Source of the DNA: JBEVOS01 sp044226655 | Lineage (GTDB): Bacteria; Pseudomonadota; Alphaproteobacteria; Caulobacterales; Aquidulcibacteraceae | Direction: 5' to 3' | Assembly (NCBI GenBank): GCA_044226655.1 | Contig: JBGAGO010000004.1 | Coordinates: 1 to 64,000, forward strand | Length of the DNA stretch: 64,000 nt | Part shown: in pieces, positions 1 to 7,901 of the stretch | Numbering within the stretch: position 1 is the first letter of the stretch | Layout: each line of letters begins with the position of its first letter | The notes under the pieces: model-generated | What the model was told of the DNA's origin: nothing | The model's database searches: none | What the model saw: only the letters and a program-made list of their open reading frames with translations | Made by a program: the position numbers and the translations under genes

Positions 1-177
1 AACGATGTGGAATCTCAAATCCACCGCATGGCGAAAGTGCTGGCCCGCAACGCCCACGCCGCCATGGCCATCTTCATCGACCGGCCCGATCCGCTGCGTC
101 TGCCGAAAGACCTCATCGACGCCCTCCGCGCCGAAACGCTCCGCGTCATCACCGCCGCGCCGACCGATTCCAGCTGA
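1..177 (+). CDS. C-terminal fragment of an unidentified protein
   Basis: An open frame enters from the left edge and closes with TGA at 175-177, giving the last 58 residues of a protein that begins outside the window. The fragment is alpha/beta in character, with a run reading AMAIFIDRPDPL followed by a helix. I do not recognise the family. A palindromic repeat pair starts 8 nt after the stop. Confidence 0.55.
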   Translation, partial: NDVESQIHRMAKVLARNAHAAMAIFIDRPDPLRLPKDLIDALRAETLRVITAAPTDSS

Positions 178-184
178 GCGCGCC

Positions 185-275
185 GTACCGCCGGCTTCCA
201 GCCGGCAGACCACGATTCAATGTTTGCCGTCGGATCAGGAGGAAACGGAGACTGCCGGCTGGAAGCCGGCGGTAC
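185..275. repeat. Inverted pair of GTACCGCCGGCTTCC-type palindromic repeat
   Basis: The 24-nt arm at 185-208 (gtaccgccggcttccagc...) returns as its exact reverse complement at 252-275, with about 43 nt between. Each arm is itself partly palindromic (GCCGGC...GCCGGC). The same unit occurs at 5343, 12397, 44510 and 59399, always between genes. The pair separates a + strand gene end from a convergent - strand gene end, so it could also act as a terminator hairpin. Confidence 0.9.
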
Positions 276-289
276 GAAAGCCCGCGCGC

Positions 290-1216
290 CTATTCCAAAT
301 CCGGAAAGCGCGCGGCGTTGGGACGCGCCATGAGCGCGGCGGTTTCTATGGCGGCGCGCACGCGGTCCGGCCGCTCCATCGGCAGCGCATGCGTGGCGCC
401 TTCGACCACGGCGACGCGCGTGGCCGGCCGCAGCTCGCGGATGCGCTGCGCCACGCTCGGCGGACAGGTCGAACCGATCTCCGCACGCACGATCACGATC
501 GGGCCCGCGAAGCTCTGCAGCGCGCGCCAGGGATCGTGCCGCTGCGCGGAAAAGGTCGCGGCCTCGTAGGCCGGCGTACAGGCGAGCCGCACGCCGCCGT
601 TCGGATCCTCGACGAAGCCATCGCCGACATAATCGGCCAGCACCTCCGGCGGGAAGGTCTTGAAGAAGCCGCGCCCCGTGAGCGCCGCGATCGCCTCCTC
701 GCGCGTCGCAAAATGCGACCGCCGCCGTTTGGCGCCGCGCGCGATCGGCGTGTTGCGCATCGAGAGCGTGCCGAACGGCATGTCCAGCATGCGGTAGCGC
801 GCTTCCGGCATGATGACAGGATCGATCAGCGCCAGGCTGCACACGAGATCGGGGCGCCGGCCCGAAACCAGCAAGCTCGTCGTCGCGCCCATGGAATGGC
901 CGGCGAATGTCACCGGCGTTTTCACATGCGCGTCCATGAACGCGATCACATCGTCGCGGTGCCGGTTCCAGGATTCGTAGCCCCACAGCTTCGGCGGCAG
1001 ATGCGTGCGCCCATGCCCGCGCAGATCGAGCGCGAGCACATGAAAACGCTCGCCCAAAGGCGTGAGCAGGCGCGCATAGGTGCGCGCGTTGAGGCCGGTG
1101 GCGTGCAGGAAGATCACGTCGATCGGGCGCGACACGTCGCCGAACGCGATGGCGTGCATCTCTCCATCCGGCAGTGCGAAGCGCTGGCGCCGCAGATCGT
1201 CGGCGGTCTCGCTCAT
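290..1216 (-). CDS. Alpha/beta hydrolase
   Basis: Soluble alpha/beta-hydrolase-fold enzyme of 308 aa, a normal length. The oxyanion motif HATG lies at residues 38-41, the nucleophile elbow GHSMG at 106-110 (Ser108), and the catalytic His in GATHALP near 276. No signal peptide is visible, so it should act in the cytoplasm on an ester, lactone or C-C bond; the substrate cannot be told from sequence. The ATG overlaps the TGA of the upstream DUF4197 gene by 4 nt (ATGA), which points to translational coupling in a two-gene operon. Confidence 0.85.
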   Translation of the reverse strand: MSETADDLRRQRFALPDGEMHAIAFGDVSRPIDVIFLHATGLNARTYARLLTPLGERFHVLALDLRGHGRTHLPPKLWGYESWNRHRDDVIAFMDAHVKTPVTFAGHSMGATTSLLVSGRRPDLVCSLALIDPVIMPEARYRMLDMPFGTLSMRNTPIARGAKRRRSHFATREEAIAALTGRGFFKTFPPEVLADYVGDGFVEDPNGGVRLACTPAYEAATFSAQRHDPWRALQSFAGPIVIVRAEIGSTCPPSVAQRIRELRPATRVAVVEGATHALPMERPDRVRAAIETAALMARPNAARFPDLE

Positions 1217-1893
1217 CCGAACACGCGCCTTAAAATGTCACTGGTGCGCCGCACCGGATCGCGGCGGATCGCGCGCTCCTCGTCGCCGATATAGGCGAAG
1301 GCGCCGTCGAGCGCTTTGGTGACCGCAAAGCTCGTCACATTGGTGCGCAGATCGCGGCTCATCGAGGAAAGCCCCGCCCCGCGCGCGGCGGCGTCGAGCG
1401 CGGTGAACGCGCCGGCCTCGCGCAACGTGCGCGTCATCGGCGGGGTGATGAGCGTCGTCAGCCGCGTCTCGCTGCGGTCGCGCAGAAAATCCGTCGCCGC
1501 ATGATCGCCGCCGCGCACGATGCGCACGGCGTCGGTGATGGTGATCGAGCGGATCACATTAAGAAAGATCGAGGCCGCCTCGGGCATGGCGGCTTCGGCC
1601 GCGCGGTTCATGCGCAGTTCGACATCGTCGAGCGGCGCCGAGAGCCCGATGCCGCGCAGGCTGGTCTGGATGCGGGCCAGGGTCTGCGGCAGCGGAATGT
1701 GCACGCGCATATTGCCGAAAAAGCCGTCGCGCTGGCCGAGCCGCGCGGTGGCCTGGGTCGCGGCCAGGCCCAAAGCCTCTTTCAGCCCGCGGCTGGCGTC
1801 TCCTTGCGTCAAGGAATCGAGCAGGCGCTGCGCCATCGCCGGCGGGGCGGCGGCGGCGCTCAAGGCTCCGGCCAGGAAAAGGCGGCGGCGCAT
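1213..1893 (-). CDS. Secreted DUF4197 domain protein
   Basis: 226 aa with an N-terminal signal peptide carrying an arginine-rich start, a hydrophobic stretch and an AMAQ cleavage-type site. The rest is mainly helical and fits the DUF4197 family, whose role is unknown. The ATG at 1893 is chosen over a GTG one codon upstream because GGAG lies 7 nt before it. The gene is first of a pair with the hydrolase and overlaps it by 4 nt. Family assignment is by pattern recognition of the LLDSLTQGDASRGLKEAL-type N-terminus. Confidence 0.75.
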   Translation of the reverse strand: MRRRLFLAGALSAAAAPPAMAQRLLDSLTQGDASRGLKEALGLAATQATARLGQRDGFFGNMRVHIPLPQTLARIQTSLRGIGLSAPLDDVELRMNRAAEAAMPEAASIFLNVIRSITITDAVRIVRGGDHAATDFLRDRSETRLTTLITPPMTRTLREAGAFTALDAAARGAGLSSMSRDLRTNVTSFAVTKALDGAFAYIGDEERAIRRDPVRRTSDILRRVFG

Positions 1894-2012
1894 CACGAAT
1901 CTCCGCGCGCATTATACCGCGTCCAGATCGGCGGTCGCTGCTCCTCCCCAGAAGCGCGCGCTCCCCCGCCGCTTCGGGACGTGGTACCGCTGACGAAACG
2001 AAGGGGAGGCCC

Positions 2013-2846
2013 ATGCCGTACACGTGTTTTGACGTCGATATCGCCGACAAGATCGCCCATATCCGGCTCAACCGGCCGGAGGCGATGAACACCATGGTGC
2101 CCGCCTTCTGGCGCGAATTGCCCGAAATTGTCCGCGACATCGACCGCAACGCCAAGGCGCGGGTGATCGTGATTTCCTCGACAGGCAAGCATTTCTGCGC
2201 CGGCATGGACCTGGCCGTGTTCACCGGCGGCGGCGGCGCCCCGCCGGCCGATCGCTACACGGCCGCCGAGGCGCTGCGCCATTCCGCCAAGACCTTGCAG
2301 GACAGTTTCACGGCGCTCGACCAGGCCCGCCTGCCCGTGCTGGCGGCGATCCAGGGCGGCTGCATCGGCGGCGCCGTCGATATGACGAGCGCGTGCGACA
2401 TCCGCTATTGCACCGCCGACGCCTTCTTCTGCATCCAGGAAATCAACATCGCGATGACCGCCGATGTCGGCACCTTCCCACGGCTGTGCAAACTCATTCC
2501 CGAAGGCTGGGTGCGCGAGCTCGCTTATACGGGCCGGCGCCTGCCGGCGGCGAAGGCCAAGGAAATCGGCCTCGTCAACGAGGTCTATGCCGATCCCGAT
2601 GCGATGCTCGACGCGGTGATGGCGACAGCGCGCGAGATCGCTTCGAAGAACCCGATCGCGGTGCACGGCTCGAAAGTGATGATCAATTACGCGCGCGACC
2701 ATTCGATCGCCGATGGCCTCGATTATATCGCGACCTGGCAGGCCGGCATGTATGCGCCGCCGCATATGGGCGAAGCGTTCAAGGCGCGCGCGGAAAAACG
2801 CGAGCCGGTCTATCCCGATCTCGCCAAGCTGCGCGACGGGCTCTGA
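2013..2846 (+). CDS. Crotonase-family protein, dienoyl-CoA isomerase-like
   Basis: 277-aa enoyl-CoA hydratase/isomerase superfamily member. The CoA/oxyanion motif is HFCAGMDL at residues 60-67, with the second oxyanion loop GGCIGGA near 115-121. Asp129 (SACD), Glu143 and Asp151 (QEINIAMTADVG) sit where delta3,5-delta2,4-dienoyl-CoA isomerases (ECH1) carry their catalytic acids, with the E-to-D spacing of 8. That makes it a likely isomerase for unsaturated fatty acid beta-oxidation rather than a plain hydratase. A strong AGGGGAGG ribosome site precedes the ATG. The TGA overlaps the next start (TGATG). Confidence 0.85.
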   Translation: MPYTCFDVDIADKIAHIRLNRPEAMNTMVPAFWRELPEIVRDIDRNAKARVIVISSTGKHFCAGMDLAVFTGGGGAPPADRYTAAEALRHSAKTLQDSFTALDQARLPVLAAIQGGCIGGAVDMTSACDIRYCTADAFFCIQEINIAMTADVGTFPRLCKLIPEGWVRELAYTGRRLPAAKAKEIGLVNEVYADPDAMLDAVMATAREIASKNPIAVHGSKVMINYARDHSIADGLDYIATWQAGMYAPPHMGEAFKARAEKREPVYPDLAKLRDGL

Positions 2847-3316
2847 TGCGCGCGCTTCTGCTGGCGATCGCCGCGTTCGCGCTTGCGCCCTCGGCGCTGG
2901 CGCAGGAGGCCGAGCCATCCCAGCCGCAGGCTGAGCAAGGCTTGCGCGTGGCTTATCTGACCAGCAGCGGCGGCACGTTCATTTCCGATTACGGCGTGGT
3001 GCGCGGCGAAGGAAAAGTGCGGTTCTGGTCCGTGCTGGTGCTGCGCGCGGATGCGCAGCTGCAAAGCGTCGACGGCGCCGTCTCAGGGCTTTGGTCCTTG
3101 CACGAGGTGCAATGCGCCACGCACGCGGATTCGATTTTGCAGGCCGCCTGGCTCTTGCCGGACGCAAGCTCAAGCCCCGCGCCCAGCCGCGCCGATGCGC
3201 GCCCGCTCAACGCGCGGCTTGAGCCCGCCGTCGCGCGGCTGTGCGCCAATCAGACCGCGAGCGCGCAAACCGTCGCCAACATCGAAGCGGCGATCGCGCT
3301 GGCGCGCGCGCCTTAG
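2846..3316 (+). CDS. Small exported protein of unknown function
   Basis: 156 aa starting with a clear signal peptide (MRALLLAIAAFALAPSALAQ, cut after ALA). The mature part has two cysteines (VQCATHA and RLCANQ) that could form a disulfide, and a central beta-rich stretch. The start overlaps the stop of the crotonase gene (TGATG), so the two are probably co-translated. Its end overlaps the convergent cysK end by 4 nt. I do not recognise the family. Confidence 0.7.
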   Translation: MRALLLAIAAFALAPSALAQEAEPSQPQAEQGLRVAYLTSSGGTFISDYGVVRGEGKVRFWSVLVLRADAQLQSVDGAVSGLWSLHEVQCATHADSILQAAWLLPDASSSPAPSRADARPLNARLEPAVARLCANQTASAQTVANIEAAIALARAP

Positions 3317-4353
3317 CCGGCGCCGAGCGGCGTGCTCTTGAGGATCGCCGTCTCTTCCTCGTTCATATCGACCGAGGTGTCGGCGAACAGCGGCGTCGAC
3401 AGATAGCGCTCGCCCGTATCGGGCAACATGCAGAGAATGTTCGCGCCCGCCGGCGCATCCTTGGCGATGCGCAGCGCGCCCGCGAATGTCGCGCCCGAGG
3501 TGATGCCGACGAAAATGCCCTCTTTGGCCGCAAGGTCCTTGCTGCATTGGATGGCTTCGGCGCCGGGAATGGAGAGCAGCGCGGCGAATTGATTTTCGCT
3601 CACCGCATCGCCGGTGATCTTCGGAATGAAATCGGGCGTCCAGCCTTGCATCGGATGCGGCTTCCACGCCGGATGCGGTTTGGCGGGCGTGCCATCGGCG
3701 TTGCGTTCCTGCGGCTCGCCTGATTGGATGAGCGAAGCGTCGGACGGTTCGCAAACCACGATTTTCGTCGCGGGGCTTTCCTTGCGCAGCACGCGCGCGA
3801 CGCCCGTGAGCGTGCCGCCCGTGCCATAGCCTGTGACCCAATAGTCGAGCGTTTCGCCTTTGAAATCGTCCATGATCTCGCGCGCCGTGGTGCGCTCGTG
3901 CATCGCGGGATTGGCGTCGTTCTCGAATTGGCGCGCCATGAACCAGCCGTGCTTGGCGGCGAGCTCCTTGGTCTTGTCGATCATGCCGACCGCGCGCAAC
4001 GCCGCCGGCGTGATGACGACCTTGGCGCCAAGAAACCGCATCAGCCGGCGCCGCTCGATCGAGAACGTCTCGGCCATCACGATCACCAGCGGATAGCCCT
4101 TGGCCGCGCACACCATGGCGAGACCGATCCCCGTATTGCCGCTGGTGGCTTCGATGACGGTTTGCCCCGGCTTCAGCGCGCCCGATTTCTCCGCGGCCTC
4201 GATAATGCCCAGCGCCAGGCGGTCCTTCACGGAGCCGAGCGGATTGAACGCTTCGACCTTGGCGTAGAGGTTCACATGCGCCGGCGCGAGCCGGTTGATC
4301 TTGACGACCGGCGTGCGGCCGACGGTTTCGAGGATGCTTTGATAGCGGGCCAT
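3313..4353 (-). CDS. cysK: Cysteine synthase A
   Basis: 346-aa PLP enzyme that makes cysteine from O-acetylserine and sulfide. Lys43 in GSVKDR is the PLP Schiff-base lysine; TSGNTG at 70-75 binds the substrate carboxylate; GTGGT binds the PLP phosphate. The chain carries a longer insert around PQERNADGTPAKPHP than the enterobacterial enzyme, as in some alphaproteobacterial and cyanobacterial homologues. It is encoded alone. The left inverted repeat of the four-helix-bundle element lies only 11 nt upstream of its start codon, so its promoter may be in or beyond that element. Confidence 0.93.
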   Translation of the reverse strand: MARYQSILETVGRTPVVKINRLAPAHVNLYAKVEAFNPLGSVKDRLALGIIEAAEKSGALKPGQTVIEATSGNTGIGLAMVCAAKGYPLVIVMAETFSIERRRLMRFLGAKVVITPAALRAVGMIDKTKELAAKHGWFMARQFENDANPAMHERTTAREIMDDFKGETLDYWVTGYGTGGTLTGVARVLRKESPATKIVVCEPSDASLIQSGEPQERNADGTPAKPHPAWKPHPMQGWTPDFIPKITGDAVSENQFAALLSIPGAEAIQCSKDLAAKEGIFVGITSGATFAGALRIAKDAPAGANILCMLPDTGERYLSTPLFADTSVDMNEEETAILKSTPLGAG

Positions 4354-4363
4354 GAGACGCCTT

Positions 4364-4396
4364 TCGGGATTGGGTTTTCGGGATTAGGGGTTAGGG
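4364..4396. repeat. Left terminal inverted repeat of the four-helix-bundle element
   Basis: A 33-nt sequence built from cgggattggg/cgggattagggg units. Its reverse complement returns at 4774-4806 with 4 mismatches in 33. The two arms enclose exactly one small gene. Confidence 0.85.
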
Positions 4397-4418
4397 ATAG
4401 GCAATTGGGTCAACCGAC

Positions 4419-4787
4419 GTGGCGACAACCTATCGCGATCTGGAGGTGTGGTCCAAAGCGATGGACCTCGCAGCCGTGATTTACGCCGTGACCAAGGACA
4501 TGCCCAAACAGGAAGAATACCGCCTCACGGCGCAACTCATTCGCGCCGCCATTTCAATCCCGGCGAACATCGCAGAGGGTCATGCGCGCGCGACCCGGAA
4601 GGATTATGCGCACTTTGTCAGCATCGCCCGTGGCTCCGCCGCGGAATTGGAAACCCTTCTGCTGCTCGCGGAGAAGGCCAATCTCCTGAGCGGCGCTGTC
4701 ATCCGCGCGCCGCTGGAGACGACTGAATCCATTTCCCGAATGCTCAACCGCCTCCACACGCGCCTCTGTGAATCCCCCAATCCCTAG
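4419..4787 (+). CDS. Four-helix-bundle protein (23S rRNA IVS-type, S23 family)
   Basis: 122 aa. It opens with the typical YRDLEVWSKAMDL helix and carries the family's core IPANIAEGHAR motif at residues 48-58 (TIGR02436/S23-type four-helix bundle, related to Avd accessory proteins of diversity-generating retroelements). Its biochemical role is not established. The GTG at 4419 is used and has no good ribosome site. The last codons (SPNP-stop) are read from the right-hand inverted repeat. No reverse transcriptase and no 23S rRNA lie nearby. The gene sits between cysK and ppa as a self-contained insert. Confidence 0.85.
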   Translation: MATTYRDLEVWSKAMDLAAVIYAVTKDMPKQEEYRLTAQLIRAAISIPANIAEGHARATRKDYAHFVSIARGSAAELETLLLLAEKANLLSGAVIRAPLETTESISRMLNRLHTRLCESPNP

Positions 4788-4806
4788 TCCCGAAACCCCA
4801 ATCCCG
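4774..4806. repeat. Right terminal inverted repeat of the four-helix-bundle element
   Basis: Inverted partner of 4364-4396 (29 of 33 positions match). It contains the TAG stop codon of the enclosed gene and ends 8 nt before the ppa start, so the ppa upstream region is largely this repeat and shows no strong ribosome site. Confidence 0.85.
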
Positions 4807-4814
4807 AGCCTCCC

Positions 4815-5342
4815 ATGGACATCACCAAGATTCCGCCCGGCCGCAATCCGCCGCACGAGGTCAACGCGTTCGTGGAAATTCCGCAGGGCGCGCTACCGGT
4901 GAAATATGAGATCGACAAGGCGTCCGGCGCGCTCTTCGTCGATCGCTTCCTGCACACCTCGATGATCTATCCGTCGAATTACGGCTTCATCCCGAACACG
5001 CTCGCGGAAGATGGCGATCCGATCGACATATTGGTCGTGACGCCCATGCCGGTCGTCGCCGGCTCCGTGATCCGCGCGCGGCCCGTCGGCGTGCTGCTGA
5101 TGAGCGATGAGAAAGGCGTCGATGAGAAAGTGCTCGCCGTGCCGGTCGATCCGCTCAATCCGTTCTACTCGAACGTCAAATCGCATCTCGATCTGCCGCC
5201 GCTGATGGTGGCGCAGATCAAGCACTTCTTCATGCACTACAAGGATCTCGAGCCTGGCAAGGCCGCCAGCGTCGGCGATTGGGCCGGCGTGGAAGCGGCG
5301 CACGAACGGATCAATCTCGCGATCGCCCGGTACAAAGACTGA
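4815..5342 (+). CDS. ppa: Inorganic pyrophosphatase
   Basis: 175-aa family I soluble pyrophosphatase, which hydrolyses PPi to two phosphates and drives biosynthetic reactions forward. The metal-binding signature DGDPID is at residues 66-71, preceded by the YPSNYGFIPNT stretch that lines the active site. Length is typical. The gene stands alone on the + strand. Its start lies 8 nt from the inverted repeat of the four-helix-bundle element, and a palindromic repeat pair follows the stop. Confidence 0.95.
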   Translation: MDITKIPPGRNPPHEVNAFVEIPQGALPVKYEIDKASGALFVDRFLHTSMIYPSNYGFIPNTLAEDGDPIDILVVTPMPVVAGSVIRARPVGVLLMSDEKGVDEKVLAVPVDPLNPFYSNVKSHLDLPPLMVAQIKHFFMHYKDLEPGKAASVGDWAGVEAAHERINLAIARYKD

Positions 5343-5406
5343 CCTTGTACCGCCGGCTTCCAGCCGGGCAGCGTTCGCCCGCCGGCAAGATGCCGGCGGT
5401 ACAAGG
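5343..5406. repeat. GTACCGCCGGCTTCC-type palindromic repeat pair
   Basis: ccttgtaccgccggcttcc at the left is mirrored by gccggcggtacaagg at the right, with a variant inner part (gccggcaagatgccggcgg). It separates the convergent ends of ppa and the redoxin gene and may also work as a bidirectional terminator. Confidence 0.8.
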
Positions 5407-5407
5407 A

Positions 5408-6007
5408 CTATGCGACGGCCTGCGCTTCGGCAAAGAATTGCGCCGCGCCATCGGGGCCGAGATCGGTGCGCCAGCGGCGGATCACGCCGCGGCGATCCAC
5501 GATCAGGAAGCTCGGGCTCCAATCGATGCGATAGACATCATGCGCCCAGGACCGGCTCGCATCGAATGCGACGGGATAGGAAAAGCCGCGCTCGGTGAAA
5601 TAGCGATGCACCGCCGTCGCGGATTCTTCGGCGTCATAGACGTTGGGCCGGTCGCGATCGTTCGGGCCATAGCGGCCGAAGCGATTGCGCGTATGGATTT
5701 GCAGGAAGGCCAGCCCGCGCGTCGCGGCGACGCGGTGCGCCAGATCATTCGTGTAGGGCCCATCGACCATGCAATCGGGGCACCACAGGCCGCCGAAATA
5801 AAGCACCAGCGTGCGCCCGCGATAATCGCGCAGCCGCGCCGTGCCGCCGCCCAGTTTCGGCAGCGCGAAATTCGGCGCCGGCTGATCGATGAGCGCGTAA
5901 GAGCGCGGGCGCGGATCGTCGGCCGCGCCGGGCGCCGGCGCCTGGGCATGCGCGAGCGACGCCAGCGAGGCGACGGCGCCGCCGATGAGAACGTCTCTGC
6001 GGTTCAT
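5408..6007 (-). CDS. Exported redoxin (TlpA/peroxiredoxin-like)
   Basis: 199 aa with an N-terminal twin-arginine-like signal (MNRRDVLIGGAVASLASLAHA). The thioredoxin-fold domain carries WCPDC in place of the usual WCxxC, so it likely reduces or oxidises disulfides in the periplasm. The start at 6007 is preferred over an in-frame ATG 15 codons upstream because it begins exactly at the signal peptide. It is the third gene of a - strand operon (thiolase, lipoprotein, redoxin) with 1 nt before its start. Confidence 0.82.
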   Translation of the reverse strand: MNRRDVLIGGAVASLASLAHAQAPAPGAADDPRPRSYALIDQPAPNFALPKLGGGTARLRDYRGRTLVLYFGGLWCPDCMVDGPYTNDLAHRVAATRGLAFLQIHTRNRFGRYGPNDRDRPNVYDAEESATAVHRYFTERGFSYPVAFDASRSWAHDVYRIDWSPSFLIVDRRGVIRRWRTDLGPDGAAQFFAEAQAVA

Positions 6008-6008
6008 C

Positions 6009-6560
6009 CTAATCCTCCGGCGCGATCCAGCGCATTTCGGCGAGCGTCGCATTCAACGCATGGTCCGGATCGATCGACGCGAAAGGCTGCGTCACGCCAT
6101 GGTAATCCTGCGGCAGAACATAGAGTCGCCAGAAGCGCGCGTCGCGCGTTGCGGCGCAGGCGAAGCCGGGATGCGCAGCGAAACTTTGTGAGGCGCAGTA
6201 GAGAACTTCTATAGCCGGCGCCTCGCCGAATTTGGACACGCCGATGCGGTCGTTCGCCGGCCCGCGCGCGGCCGCTGAGCGCGTGGTGATCTCGCCGACC
6301 TTGTCGCCGCGCGCGGCGAGCGTGAAGACCGGCGCCCCATCGGCGCTGAGCACGATGCGGCGCGCGTCGCCCTCGCCGCTCTCGCTCACATCGAAGCCGG
6401 GCGCGGCGGCGCTTACAGCGTCGCGGGTGAACGCGAGCGGCGCGGCGAGCCCGCCGGCGCCATCCGGCCCGATCGTCATCACGCGCGCGGGCGGCGCGGG
6501 CGTTTGCGCCGGCTGGGCGCTGCAAGCCGCAAGCGCGAACGCAACAGCCAGCGCGCGCAT
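6009..6560 (-). CDS. Lipoprotein of unknown function
   Basis: 183 aa that begin with a short lipoprotein signal (MRALAVAFALAACSAQ, lipobox LAAC), so the mature protein is probably attached to a membrane. The remainder is a mixed alpha/beta domain with two cysteines around YCASQSFAAHPGFAC. The ATG overlaps the TGA of the thiolase gene by 1 nt (TGATG), which fixes the start and indicates coupling. I do not recognise the family. Confidence 0.72.
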   Translation of the reverse strand: MRALAVAFALAACSAQPAQTPAPPARVMTIGPDGAGGLAAPLAFTRDAVSAAAPGFDVSESGEGDARRIVLSADGAPVFTLAARGDKVGEITTRSAAARGPANDRIGVSKFGEAPAIEVLYCASQSFAAHPGFACAATRDARFWRLYVLPQDYHGVTQPFASIDPDHALNATLAEMRWIAPED

Positions 6561-7747
6561 CACAGCACTTCGAAGAGCCCCGCAGCGCCCATCCCGCCGC
6601 CGATGCACATCGTCACGACCGCGAGTTTCGCGCCGCGGCGTTTGCCTTCCATCAGCACATGGCCGGTGAGGCGCGCGCCGGTCATGCCATAGGGATGGCC
6701 GATCGCGATCGAGCCGCCATTGACGTTGTACTTTTCCGGATCGATGCCGAGCTTGTCGCGGCAATAGAGGCATTGCGAGGCGAAGGCTTCGTTCAATTCC
6801 CAGAGATCGATGTCATCGACTTTGAGGCCGTGGCGCTCTAGCAGGCGCGGCACAGCGAGCACGGGGCCGATGCCCATTTCATCCGGCGCGCAACCGGCGA
6901 CGGCGAAGCCCTTGAAGAGGCCGAGCGGCGCGAGCCCGCGCTTCTCCGCTTCCTTCTCATCCATCAGCACGACGGCGGCCGCGCCGTCCGACAATTGGCT
7001 TGCATTGCCGGCGGTGACGGCGTGGCCCAGGCCGCGCACGGGCTGTAGCTTGGCCAAACCATCGAGCGTGGTGTCGGGCCGGTTGCATTCGTCGCGGTCG
7101 ACGATGACGTCGACTTCGCTTTCCGCGCCGGTCGCGCGATCGACCTTCTTCATCTTCGTCGCCAGCGGCACAATCTCATCTTTGAAAATGCCATTGGTTT
7201 GCGCGGCGGCGATGCGTTGCTGCGAGCGCAGCGCGTATTCGTCCTGCGCTTCGCGCGACACATGATAGCGCTCGGCCACGATATCGGCGGTTTCGATCAT
7301 CGCCATCCAGAGATCGGGGCGAATCTTCATCAGCTTCTCTTCGGTGAAGTGATCCATGTTCATATGGCCGCCGAGCTGGACGAGAGAAATGCTCTCCACG
7401 CCGCCCGCCGCCGCGACCTTCGCGCCTTCGTTCTGGATATAGTGCGAGGCCTGCGCGATCGCCTGCAGCCCGCTGGAGCAAAACCGATTGACGGTCGCGC
7501 CCGAAGTCGTCACCGGACAGCCCGCCCAGATCGCCGCATTGCGCGCGACATTGTGGCCCGTCGCCCCTTCCGGCTGGCCCGCGCCCAAAATGACATCTTC
7601 GATTTCAGCCGGATCGATCTTGGCGCGCTTGATGGCGTGTTCGAGCGCATGGCCCGCCATGGTCGCGCCATGCGTGATGTTGAACCCGCCGCGCTGCGAT
7701 TTGGCGAGGCCCGTGCGGGCGTAAGACACGATGACGGCGCGGCTCAT
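6560..7747 (-). CDS. Acetyl-CoA C-acyltransferase (thiolase)
   Basis: 395-aa thiolase that makes or cleaves 3-ketoacyl-CoA. The acylated Cys is in NRFCSSG (near residue 90), the His in GGSIAIGHPYGMTGAR, and the second catalytic Cys in CIGGGMG. The second of two neighbouring ATGs (7747) is chosen because AGGAG lies 6 nt before it and touches the first ATG. The gene leads a three-gene operon with a lipoprotein and a redoxin, an unusual partnership for a beta-oxidation enzyme. It resembles the FadA/FadI-like acetyl-CoA acetyltransferases of alphaproteobacteria. Confidence 0.9.
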   Translation of the reverse strand: MSRAVIVSYARTGLAKSQRGGFNITHGATMAGHALEHAIKRAKIDPAEIEDVILGAGQPEGATGHNVARNAAIWAGCPVTTSGATVNRFCSSGLQAIAQASHYIQNEGAKVAAAGGVESISLVQLGGHMNMDHFTEEKLMKIRPDLWMAMIETADIVAERYHVSREAQDEYALRSQQRIAAAQTNGIFKDEIVPLATKMKKVDRATGAESEVDVIVDRDECNRPDTTLDGLAKLQPVRGLGHAVTAGNASQLSDGAAAVVLMDEKEAEKRGLAPLGLFKGFAVAGCAPDEMGIGPVLAVPRLLERHGLKVDDIDLWELNEAFASQCLYCRDKLGIDPEKYNVNGGSIAIGHPYGMTGARLTGHVLMEGKRRGAKLAVVTMCIGGGMGAAGLFEVL

Positions 7748-7901
7748 GGGCATCTCCTAAAGGACGAAGCCCGGTCTTAGCGGGCCGGGCTGCCGCGCGG
7801 AAGGGAGGCGAAGGCGCGCAGAAGCCGGCCTTTCCCTTTGTGTGGCGGTCGGCGAAAATGGCCGCGAGGGCGCTCCGGCGCGGGACGTGAAGGTGGGTGG
7901 G

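Noticed and set aside
185..275. Possible short CRISPR array
   Set aside because: Only one inverted pair, not direct repeats with regular spacers; the other copies are far apart.
4364..4806. The four-helix-bundle gene as part of a 23S rRNA intervening sequence or a diversity-generating retroelement
   Set aside because: There is no rRNA, reverse transcriptase or template repeat nearby; it lies between two metabolic genes.
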